Positions 10,041 to 19,247 of a stretch of 64,000 nucleotides of DNA are shown in pieces. The stretch covers positions 9,656,021-9,720,020 of the forward strand of contig BSYO01000014.1 in NCBI GenBank assembly GCA_033239525.1, written 5' to 3'. How positions within the stretch are numbered: the stretch's first letter is position 1; every line of letters starts with the position of its first letter. The notes under the pieces are model-generated. The model did not search any database and was not told the DNA's origin. It saw only the letters and a program-made list of their open reading frames with translations. The translations under genes and the position numbers were made by a program. Source of the stretch: Nepenthes gracilis (lineage: Eukaryota > Streptophyta > Magnoliopsida > Caryophyllales > Nepenthaceae).

Positions 10041-10659
10041 ATTTTAATATAATATCTTATGCATTTATTTACTTTAATACAAATATAAAATATTATGCAT
10101 TTTAGCAAATACGTTAATATAGATGAGATGCAATATCACTTATTATGTTAAAAGGGTGTTCTTAGTTGTCTAATTCTGACTAAAATACCTACTTATGGTA
10201 ACTCGACATTGAAAGCTTTGATGAGACTCTTTTTACCTGCACATTACCATAAATTGTTTTTAATTATTTCATTGTTTGGCTATCCTCGAATGGCTTGATA
10301 AACGCATGCTTTTGAGAGCCTTTATGCTAGTTCTCTTCGTCAGTATCATTGAATTTCATGAACATTAATAAAAGAATATTCAACTCAAAATGAATGGTTA
10401 GAAAAAGTGATGATTCATATTTAGTTCTATTCTATTTCTAATTTTTTAGTACACCCATGTAGAAAGATCTTTTTAACACTAAGTGTGCCGCTTCCGGTCC
10501 AAGTAAAGAATATTTTATTCTAATCATTCCAACTTACATCATTCATTTGCCATTGACAATGAAATATCTTTCACCTTATAAGTAATAAAAATTAAAGACT
10601 CTATTGAAGATTTTGGTTGATTAGAAAATCATATCAGAAGCCCATGTTTATTGTTAAAA
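10041..10659. other. AT-rich intergenic DNA
   Basis: No long frame, repeat or RNA gene seen. It separates the element A LTR from solo LTR H. Confidence 0.6.
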
Positions 10660-13015
10660 AATATTGTCACGAATCCGAACTAAGTAGGTCAATTTAAATA
10701 ATTAATTATAATTTTTAAAATCTAAAATCCTAAATAATTTTAAACAAATAATACTATGTCCCAAAATTCGGGTGTGACAAATCAAAATATACACTCAACA
10801 AAATTAAAATCTTCACTTCAAACAACTGTCCGAACAATATAAATGTGACCTGTTCTACAATCATCGTAAGGGAGGTGATAATTCGATCCAAAAATCATCA
10901 TCAAACATGACAAAATATTCTAACTGTTTCCAAAATATAATAATAAGCTCATATCCGGCCAATTCTATAATCCAAATACATCAAATATCTATATAAACCA
11001 TAATAAAACTAAAACTCACCAAAACAGACGAATATCTGACCGATCACGTCTTTACTCCTGTATTGCATCCGAACCTTCTACTCTGAAAGGATAAAACAGA
11101 AAAATGAGCATAATGCTCAGCAAGTATTATATTTAGTCAAAAGGAGTCCAATAAATCAGAGGGACTGTCAATTGGATGAAAATGCAATCAAATTTCAGAA
11201 TAAATCTAAATCGCCGATAAGATAAATTCAATCGAAATTTAAGATCTAAATTTCAAAATCTAATGGTAGTCTCGTACTCAAATCAAATATCCAAATCCAA
11301 ACAAATGTCCAAATTTCAAAAATTGTCCTCGTCGGGACGTATATATATATATATATAAATATATATAACCAAAATAGAAGTTATCCGAACCAATTCCATA
11401 ACTGATGTCGATCCGAGTTCGAGTCGAAGTCCTAGTCAAAATCCAATGCCCGATCATCTTGTCATCTGGGGCAGAATCCGATAGCCGGATGATCCAATAT
11501 CGTGCGCAGAAATCGAAGCAGCACCACAATAGATATTCCAAAGGTTCGGATCAAAAAATATAATCAAAATCGTTTGTACGAGACATACCAAGCCCAATTG
11601 TAGGCAAAAATTGGCAAAATCTCAAATCCAAGTCCAAAAATCCATATCCAAATCAAAGTCCAATACCAATTAATGCAAAAATACAAATTATGCACCAAAT
11701 TTGGGTTCTCATTATTTAAAGATTAGTTTGAGGAAGGGTTACACATAATCCCGGTAACCTTAGGCCAAAATCCTTATACTGTGTACCCATAGATAAGGTT
11801 GCTCACTATGTTTTGCCACCCGTGGCTTTGGGTGCATTCCTCAAACTTGTCAGATATATTAGGATGTTCGAATATATTCTGAGGTCAAATCAAATTATCC
11901 AAATGGGAAGGGTCACTACTCCAAGCCTTTCCTGCCGGTGGAAAGGAATTTCCAAATAACAAAATAATCTCCCCGTCGGGAGCTGGCTAGAACCAATAAT
12001 CCAAATCTAAATGTAGTGACCACAACCCGGCACGTGCATGTGACTGCATGGCCTATGCAAAGTTTCATGATCATTTTTATACTAATATATTAATATAAAA
12101 ATATACAGTGTCCACTAAATTATTCGGACTTTCAGAAAAATATTAAATTCTCCAAAATCATAAAACCCAGTCCAACAATCCCAAGAACATCCAATGAACT
12201 ACACATGCATATCCAGAATAAATAAATGGGTGTACAAAAATTTATGCATGTTAGTAAAAATTCCAAACAGTATCCAAAATATATCAAAAATTAAATTAGA
12301 CCAAAGAAGGAGTTTACAGATACTTGCCTGAACCTCATATTTTGCAGATCTGAAGAAATGATGTCCCGAGGTATCCGAATCGTCACTTTCTCTCTCTGTC
12401 GTCCCGCGGCCCTCACGCTGCCCGTCTCTCCTCTATATCTTTCTCTCTCTTCTGTGCGAAGCTTCACTGGCGATGCTGTCGGCCACCCACGGCCCGTTTA
12501 TTGCCGGCGTGCCACCATCGGCCGCCATTGACCACCTCCGAACACCATCGCTCCTTCCTCTGTCCTGCACAGAACGGCACCTCTCACCCGTGCGCTTCTC
12601 TCTTCCCCGTTGTGCAACTTCTGCGCACTTCGCCAAACACCCATGGCGACCGCCGGTCGCCGACGTACACCAGCAACCGCCATCGACCACCGTCGCAACA
12701 CTCTTCTGCACGTCGCCGTTAAGAACGCTGCCGACAAACGCCGTCGGCCTCCTCGGCGGTTCTCTTCGCAAAACCACCACCATCAGCCACGCCGACCACC
12801 ACTGGCATCAGCACCTCCTCGCCGCACGATGCCATCGCCGGCCGCCTCTATCCTTTCTCCTCTCCTCCGCCGAGCACCGGCCGAAACCCTCTCCCTTCTC
12901 CCCTGCTTCTCTCTCTCCACGAAAGACCCTCTTTTACCGTTCCCCAATCTTATCCCGTACACTTTTTATTTTCTTTTTGTTATTTTTTTCTTTTTTTTTC
13001 CAACCTTATCCATCT

Positions 13016-13047
<32 letters not shown>

Positions 13048-13260
13048 TATTATATATATTTTTCATTTTAATTTTCTTTTATTCCAAAATTCAAATCGAT
13101 ATTCGGATAATAATATAGGTGCATCTCGGGTGCCATCCCGACTGATCCAAATGTTAATTCTAATTTTACAATATCTAATTAATTTTTATCATGCCCAAAA
13201 TATCCAAAATTACAATTAATATTAAATTGGTCCAAATAAAATCCGAGATATTACAAATAT
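10660..13260 (-). mobile_element. Solo LTR H (chromovirus-like), TSD AATAT
   Basis: The LTR body is 10665-13255 (2591 bp), read on the minus strand: it starts TGTAATATCTCGG and ends GGATTCGTGACA. AATAT flanks it on both sides (10660-10664 and 13256-13260), which fixes the ends. Layout resembles the LTRs of element E, with a 'CTCAGCAAG' patch near 11120, pyrimidine-rich GC-rich sequence at 12370-12950 and similar terminal style. No internal element sequence lies beside it, so it formed by LTR-LTR recombination. Open frames in 12473-13219 are compositional and are not genes. Confidence 0.8.
13012..13059. repeat. ATT/AT microsatellite inside solo LTR H
   Basis: A run of ATT repeats passes directly into an AT run. 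Confidence 0.8.
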
Positions 13261-14398
13261 AACATTTACGAGTCTTCTCCTTTTTCTTGTCTTGGCGCCT
13301 TAACTACTACTTAAATAGGATATCCTCTCAAAAAACCATATATATTAACAAAAGATGTGATTTTCACAGGTTCGTTTGTTCCTTACTGTCAAATGAAAAA
13401 TTAGCTTATAGGGCTTCCCTAGTAATCTGCAAAAGATGCATAAATTGGCTTGTTTTTTATTCTTTTAGTATGCATGAGTTACATATTTGTGCAGCAAAAG
13501 TTTTGATATACCAAGTGCTCGATATGTTTCTATTCTCTTACTGAATTTTTTATCATTTTATATAATTGATTTCAACAAAACGCAAGTCACGTTCAATAAC
13601 ACAAGTCAAAATGATTTGACATGTTGTTACCGTATTCAATAAGGTTATACAATATGACATGATTTGAGAAATTGTTATGAGTATAATTATTACTATGATG
13701 GATATAAACTTCCGTAATATGTATTATAAAAATAATTTGGAGAATATATCCATAACAAAAGTTAAGATATATTTAAAATGTGAAAAGCAAAATTACCAAT
13801 GAGAAATTAAAACTCTAGATGAGAATAAATTAGACAAATATAAGATTTGGATAAGAAAAAATATTAATTGCTTGAGAAGTAATTTGATTCTTATTTATTT
13901 ATATAAAAATTTTGACAACTATAAAAATAAAAATGATGTGTAACATCAGCATAGAATATATATGGTTACGTTTAATTTCTCATTTAATATATAATCTCTA
14001 ATAAAAATTGAAAAATGGGAAAACACTTTAAATGTTTGTTTTTAAAATAAATAAAATTTATTTAAAAAAATTAATTTTGACAAATGTTTAAAATTAATGG
14101 CTAAATTTATTGACATTAACATACGGGACTGTAATCGTCTGTCTGTACGGGCAGTTTCATCCACGTGTCCATATTCGTTAAACTAACGTGTGCGCTTCTT
14201 ATTGGATGAAAGAACGGCTCCTTCCTTTTCTCTCCTCTTTTGGTTGCCTCACCCGAGATTTATTGATCATTCTTCTCCTTAAAAAAAATTCCAACAATTC
14301 AAATTTAATATTAAAAAATATTTTTTAAATAATACTTTTATTAACCCTATATGTATTAGATTTAATATTTAATATATATTAATATTTTTAAATGTATT
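13261..14398. other. AT-rich intergenic DNA
   Basis: No supportable gene. The last 100 bp (GTATTAGATTTAATATTTAA and similar) continue on the far side of element B at 26178, showing where B inserted. Confidence 0.6.
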
Positions 14399-14403
14399 AG
14401 ATC

Positions 14404-15773
14404 TGATGCGTACCTGAATTCGACTTCGAACAGATTCGGATTTTTTTGGATGGTTTGAACCGGCTCCGTTCACCGAGTACGAATCCTGCACACCACTAAA
14501 ACGAATAAGAGGTCAGCGTTAACGGCGGGATGTAATCCCACCGAAAATACTCCGACGCGGCTAAGTCGATGCTTGACCTTGATGGAAGGAATCGAAAAGT
14601 GAGAAAGCAATGGGAGAGGGGAATGGAGCGTCTTGTTCCAGATGTTAGAAAGGCGCCAGTCCTTTCTCGTATCTGGCTGGTGGGAAGGCAGAGAACGTGT
14701 GTAAAGATTCGTTCGTTGCCTTGAAGTTGGATTGTGTTTGAGAGTTTGGCTGCTGGGAACCAGAGCTTGTTCCTCAGAGCACTTAGGGTTTTCTGTCTCA
14801 GTCTCAACTTGAAAGGAAGAGTCTTTCAGTATGGGAAAAAGTATTCAAGAAAGCATCTATCAAAGCGTCAATGAGAGCATTCAAGAAAGCGTGCCCTGGA
14901 TGGTGGATCCAGGACCTCTTTTATGGCAAAGGTGGCGATCTTCCGTCTTTGGAAGGGATGATCATCCCTGGGATCTGCGGCTGGCCTTCCTTTTGGAAGC
15001 TGATGCCTGTTGCCCAACTGTGGAGGATTGTTTCCTTCTGAGGCGGTCAACCACTTTCCAAGTTAGCTTCTTTCCTTCCCAGCATGTTACCGTTGAGGTT
15101 CCTTGGCTGGCAAGGAGTTGGAAGGATCCGGGGGCTTCCTTATTTGAAGGGCGCCAATCTTGCTGATATTCCCTTTGAGATCGTGGAATATCCCTGGAGG
15201 ATCATGGCTGGCCTTTTTATGACTCATGAGCCTAAACGGGTCAGGCCCGTTATTGTTGGAAGGCTTTTTAGGGCCCAATGTGCAGAGCGCGGACGATCAA
15301 CGCCTGGGTTGACCGTCTGCGTGCGTGTTGGCCGCCCTCATGAAAGGCGTCCGTCGTTGGCCTCCTTTTGGGCTATGGGCCTGAGCGAGTCAGGCCCATT
15401 ACTGTAGAAGGGCCTTGCTTGGGGCAAGCTTATAGGGAGCAGACGGTCAACGTCTGAGTTGACCGTCAGCTTGTTAGCCGCCTTCGTGGAGAACGAAGGG
15501 AGAGCGGTGGGCGACCAATTGATGGGCTGTGGGCCAGAATGGAATAGGCCCATCACTGTTGCAAAGCCTCTGAAGGTCCAACAAATTGGTCAACGCCGAG
15601 TTGACCGTTTGTGAGCAAGTTGGCCGCCAGGACGGTCAATGCCAACGTTGACCGTCCTTGGGCCTTTCGGTTCCTGGGCCCATCTTCTTACTGGGCCGTT
15701 AGAAACGTTGACCGGCCTTTCTGGGCTTCTGTTGACCTTTCTTTGGACCAGCCCATTATTGGTGTACCCATCA
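14404..15773 (-). repeat. Element B 3' LTR
   Basis: Bounded by TGATGCG and CCCATCA on the plus strand, i.e. TGATGGG...CGCATCA in sense. Contains a TATA-like CCATAAAAG (reverse complement of 14918-14926) and inverted pairs of the GGTCAA/TTGACC motif. Long frames in it (14831-15166, 15084-15407) recur in the other LTR and encode nothing recognisable. Confidence 0.93.
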
Positions 15774-15787
15774 CTAGCCCCCCATGC
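15774..15787 (-). other. Element B polypurine tract
   Basis: Reverse complement GCATGGGGGGCTAG abuts the LTR and is identical to the tracts of A and C. Confidence 0.85.
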
Positions 15788-15862
15788 TGGTGGTCAGATT
15801 TCTGACCTCCAGTATGTTCATGATGGGACGTTTTTTCTTACTTTGAGAATCCTGTGGAGACT

Positions 15863-16230
15863 TATAAAAGAGTGACGGAGGGCTTGACCGGAATCGTTGA
15901 CCATTTTGGCCAATTCCGGAGTTCCAGAATTGTTGACCGTCCTGATCAATTCCGGTGTTCCAGAATTATTGACCGTCCTGGCCAATTTGGAGTTCGCAAT
16001 TGTTGGCCCGTCCCGTCGATACGAGTTCGGTAATTGTTGGCCGTCTGGTCGATTCGAGTACTAGTATTGTTGACCGTCCTTGGCCAATTCTGGGAATGAT
16101 TTCTGCCAGCTTTTGGCCGGACTGCAAGGCAGAAAGCGACACGTGTCCTCCTTTGGTTGGAAGGAGATTCGGGCCATTAATACGCCAGAGATCCGTCCTT
16201 TGGCAAGGTCGAGTGGAGTAGCGACACGTG
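15863..16230 (+). promoter_or_regulatory. Element B antisense-gene upstream region: TTGACC repeats and CACGTG boxes
   Basis: TTATAAAAG near 15863 is followed by degenerate repeats with TTGACC at 15883, 15897, 15933, 15969 and 16070, and by two CACGTG boxes at 16140-16145 and 16225-16230; the second reads ACACGTGGC, a textbook ABRE/G-box. The antisense ATG is at 16454. TTGACC is the W-box core bound by WRKY factors; CACGTG is bound by bZIP/bHLH factors. Whether the TATA at 15863 or a site nearer 16340 (CGCTTAAG) starts transcription cannot be told. Confidence 0.5.
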
Positions 16231-16453
16231 GCAATTCTGACAGTGCCATTAATGAGGGGTTTCGTGCGGGAGTCCCATCCTTTGGCTGGGTCAAATGAGG
16301 AGGTGACGCGTGGCAGGACTGACGGCGTCCTTTGCATGCTTGGCGCTTAAGTTTTCCTTCCGTTTTGTTTGAAATCAGTTACGCCTCCTTCGTCTTCCTC
16401 ATTCCCATTCCTCAGACAAAACCTTCGAAGACACCCTGAAACCTTTTCCGATT

Positions 16454-18251
16454 ATGGCTTCTGTGGCAGATTTTTCATCTGATCTGAGAGAGGACGATAT
16501 CAAGGCTTTGTGCGTCGAATATAACATCCCTAAAGAGATGGCCTCGAAGGTTCCAAGCGCCGACGACAAAGCCTTTTCTCCACCAGAGGGCTACATTACA
16601 GTTTACGAGGCTCACCTGAGGAGCGGCCTCCGCTTGCCTTTGCTGGAGGAATTCGAAGCGATCATGAAGGCTCTGCGAATTCCCATCGCCCAACTTCATG
16701 CCAATGCAGTGAGGTATCTCTGCACTTTGTATATTTTTGCTCGAAAGTTTGGCAAAAAGTTTAGGATGACGGGCGTTAGGGTTGTATTTAAAGTAATTCA
16801 GGGCGGAGAGTGGATATCGCTCACTCCTCGCGCCGGAATAAAAATTAGCTTGGCCATCCATGATTCGTTGAAGAACTGGAAAAACCGGTTCATCTTCGTG
16901 AAAGTGTCGGAGAAGTGGCCGCTTGCCAAAAGCTGGGGCATGATTCCAGAGGTCTACTTTGGGACGCCGTCTCTGACAGATTCTTCCGCTTATGAGTGGC
17001 TGCTTGATAAGATAAAGAAGAATCCTGACGACTTTAAGCGAAATTTTTTGGTTTCCCGAATAGAGTCCAAGAAAGTTAACTAGGGGCCGCCGTCTCCAGT
17101 TCAGAAGCCACGGCCTCCGATTAAGATGTCGAGGCCCGAGGACTCTAAGGGTGTGATCATCCGTTCAAGGTCCTCGGAGGAAGCCGTTGAGAGGGCTACT
17201 TCTACGTCCTCATCGTCCCCATCGCAGATTGACCTTGTGGCGGCCGGGATCTGCGGTGGATCCGGGCAAAGACTTGCCGGGAGTGGAGAAATCCATCGAG
17301 GGCGGCGGTGGAGGCCGGAGGCGTGGTCTGCCCAACTGCTGCGGCTAAGGTGGCTCCGGGCGGCGGGTGGTGGGACCTTCGAGGAGCCGGCTCACGAGGC
17401 GGTTGTGCGGACTTCTGCCGCGGAGTCAATCATGGGGCTCGATTCTTTAGCAGTTGCTCCGGAGGCGGCCAGGGAGGAGCCCGTGGCATCTACTCCAGAG
17501 GCTGCAAGAGAGGAGCCCGCCGCTGCTGTTGAGGATGATGAGCTCTTGGAGAGCATTCTAGATGAGGCAGCGGCGTGTTCGGTGCGAGTGGATGCTCCTA
17601 GTCGTCCGCCACCTGGGCCTGGTCTGGAGGCCAGGCCTAAGGGACCCACGAGGACATTTTTGGAGGTATGATTCTTGGCGGTTGATTCCCCGTACTTCGT
17701 CCCTTCAAGGTTTCTAGCCTGTCTTCTGTTTGTTGTCGTTTGTGCAGCCGTTGAAGGTCGCCTCTACACTTCTTAAGGCAATGGTGCAGCGTGACGAGGC
17801 ACTAGCTGAGAAGGAGGCTGAAATAGCCTGGCTGGATGCCAAGCTGGCCGCCTCAGGAGGGGAGCTCCGTGAGCAGACAGCTGCTCTCGAAGCTGTTATG
17901 GCGGGCGTGGAGGCAGAGAATGCTGAACTGAAGGCGGAGGTGGCCGAGTTGAAGGCAGAGGTTGCTCGCCTAAAGAAAGAGGATGATCGACTGAAAGCAA
18001 GCAACAAACGCCTCGCAGATCGAGCCGCCGTCGCAGAGAACGAGTTGGCCTCACGGATGACCCCTCATGCGGTTGGGGGCGCACTACACGCCCAGCTGTT
18101 GGAGGGGCTCAATATTGGACGCCGTGTTGCGCGGTTGATCGCTCCGGACTTCCCAGTGGAGTTTATCAACCAAAGAAACCGCGCAGCGCAATGCAAAGAA
18201 GATCTGGTGGGAGAGCCCCGAGACAGCCAGGGTGGTCCGCCAGCCCTGTAG
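16454..18251 (+). pseudogene. Element B antisense gene (Transposase_28-like domain plus coiled coil), one intron
   Basis: Exon 1 is 16454-17665 (404 codons) and exon 2 is 17748-18251 (168 codons with stop), joined in phase 0 across an 82-bp intron. Residues 1-209: MASVADFSSDLREDDIKALC, GYITVYEAHLRSGLRLPL, QLHANAVRYLCTLYIFARKF, GIKISLAIHDSLKNWKNRF, resembling plant 'putative gypsy-type transposon' domains. A single in-frame TAG (17081-17083) follows KKVN; C has a TAG at the identical position. An acidic/Ser-Pro-rich linker and then a strong coiled coil in exon 2 (EAEIAWLDAKLAASGGEL, ELKAEVAELKAEVARLKK) lead to VARLIAPDFPVEFINQ. No membrane segment or signal peptide is visible. It is transcribed against gag-pol; function unknown, perhaps nucleic-acid binding or regulation. 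Confidence 0.8.
17666..17747 (+). other. Intron in element B antisense gene
   Basis: Donor GAG/GTATGATT and acceptor TTTGTGCAG/CCG. Read through unspliced, the second intron codon is TGA, so splicing is needed to join the two parts. Equivalent introns lie at 59426-59494 (C) and 31337-31414 (D), all with GTAT donors. Confidence 0.8.
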
Positions 18252-18369
18252 CCTTCTGTATTTTTTTTTTTGTTTTTCGGATAGCATGTAAATTGTAACA
18301 TACTTAATGAAATGGAAACTCTTTCTCAGCCCAGTGTCCATTGCCTTTTATTGCTTTGTGTTTGTTGTA
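18252..18369 (+). terminator. Element B antisense-gene 3' end
   Basis: T-rich tract, then TGTAAATTGTAACATACTTA and AATGAAATGG near 18306, which look like a plant near-upstream element and poly(A) signal. C has AATAAAA at the equivalent place (reverse complement near 58866). Confidence 0.4.
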
Positions 18370-18712
18370 TGGGGCGGCCAACTTGGTTGGCCGGCGACCG
18401 TTGCTTGGTTGCCTAAGGAGTTGAGCCCCCAGGCTTGGTAGGTGGTTGCATTAACCAACCTTGCGGTGCTGTCCAAGCGGAAACTTGGGCAGTCGGTGTT
18501 AGAGAAGGAACGCTTCTCGTTTATTGTTTAATCACGCCATCCCTTCATAGAGAAGGTTGGTGCGTGGGGTAGCCAACCTGGTTGGCTGGCTGCCTAAGAA
18601 GTGAGATCCTTAAGTCAGGCAGGCGGTTGTAAGAACTAGCCTGGTGGCGCCATTCAAGTGAAGACTTGGGCTGCCAATGCTGGAGAAGAAATGCTTCTCC
18701 CTTCGACCGTCG
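18370..18712. repeat. Element B duplicated intergenic block
   Basis: Two diverged copies of about 170 bp (about 18370-18545 and 18546-18712). Each has an inverted repeat GCCAACYTGGTTGGC, then GCCTAAG, a GGTTG-rich part and ACTTGGGC. C holds only one copy (about 58660-58800, reverse orientation in the window). No frame is present. Confidence 0.6.
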
Positions 18713-18780
18713 TTGACTGACGTTGCTGCTCCCCGAAAAGAGGTCGTCGCGTGTGCCATTCTTGCCCCCTAAGGTTTTTA

Positions 18781-19074
18781 GACAGCTATGGGCCACTTGG
18801 ATGACCAAGGTTTAGTACGACCGCTATTGGGCCGCTCGGATGACCGAGGTTTCAGGCCGCTTATGGGCCACCTAGATGACTAGGGTTTAAGACCGCTTAT
18901 GGGCCACTTGGATGACCAAGGTTTAAGACCGCTCATGGGCCACCTGGATGACCAGGGTTTCAGACTGCTCATGGGCCACCTAGATGACTAGGGTTTAAGA
19001 CCGCTTATGGGCCACCTGGATGACCAGGATTTTAGACCACTTTTTGGGCCACCTAGATGACAAGGGTTTAACGA
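18781..19074 (-). repeat. Element B tandem hairpin array, about 8 x 36 bp
   Basis: Each unit reads GGGCCAC-stem-ATGA-stem-GGTTT on the plus strand. Seven of eight units have a perfect 5-bp stem around the invariant ATGA loop, with four different stems: CTTGG/CCAAG (18796, 18907), CTCGG/CCGAG (18835), CCTAG/CTAGG (18871, 18979) and CCTGG/CCAGG (18943 and the seventh unit). The eighth (CCTAG/CAAGG) has one mismatch. Changes on one side are matched on the other. It lies between the pol end and the antisense-gene end. Satellite-like arrays in the 3' untranslated region are known for Tat-clade elements; the compensatory pairing is what I see here. Confidence 0.8.
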
Positions 19075-19116
19075 GAGGGTGAAGACCCTCCCGACTTAGG
19101 GGCAGTCTAGGTCGGG
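19075..19116 (-). other. Element B paired hairpins H1 and H2
   Basis: H2: GAGGGT (19075-19080), loop GAAG, ACCCTC (19085-19090). H1: CCCGACTTAG (19090-19099), loop GGGCAGT, CTAGGTCGGG (19107-19116), 9 of 10 positions paired. In sense orientation H1 comes first, 8 bases after the splice acceptor of the 3' UTR intron. Confidence 0.65.
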
Positions 19117-19123
19117 TGGATAT

Positions 19124-19238
19124 CTGCAAGGCAAACGCAGTTCATAGGTCCTAGGATTCTATATGCTAAGTAAACCCCCATTTTTTTAAAGTGAAAACAA
19201 GCACACGAATGAATGCACATGATCGAGTAAGTGCGTAC
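19124..19238 (-). other. Element B putative 3' UTR intron after pol
   Basis: In sense the pol stop is followed by CCCAG/GTACGCAC (donor at 19238) and, 115 bp later, by GCCTTGCAG/ATATCC (acceptor at 19124). C has the same donor CAG/GTACGC and acceptor TTTGCAG at 58124-58246. A has CAAG/GTAAGT in the same place but no clear acceptor. Confidence 0.45.
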
Positions 19239-19247
19239 CTGGGTTCC

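Noticed and set aside
10665..10778. Short element with TGTCAC...GTGACA ends that could be a MITE
   Set aside because: No TSD fits the short version, whereas AATAT flanks the 10665-13255 interval exactly, and the interior matches LTR layout.
12473..13219. 248-residue Pro/His/Ser-rich frame and overlapping frames
   Set aside because: Lies inside solo LTR H in pyrimidine-rich sequence, with several overlapping frames of equal quality; low complexity, no domain.
14831..15407. Overlapping frames of 107-111 residues
   Set aside because: Inside the B LTR, repeated at 25267-25806 in the other LTR; no domain and no conservation in C LTRs.
18781..19074. Array of regular repeats resembling a CRISPR
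   Set aside because: Units are contiguous with no unique spacers, sit inside a eukaryotic retrotransposon and vary by compensatory stem changes; no cas genes.
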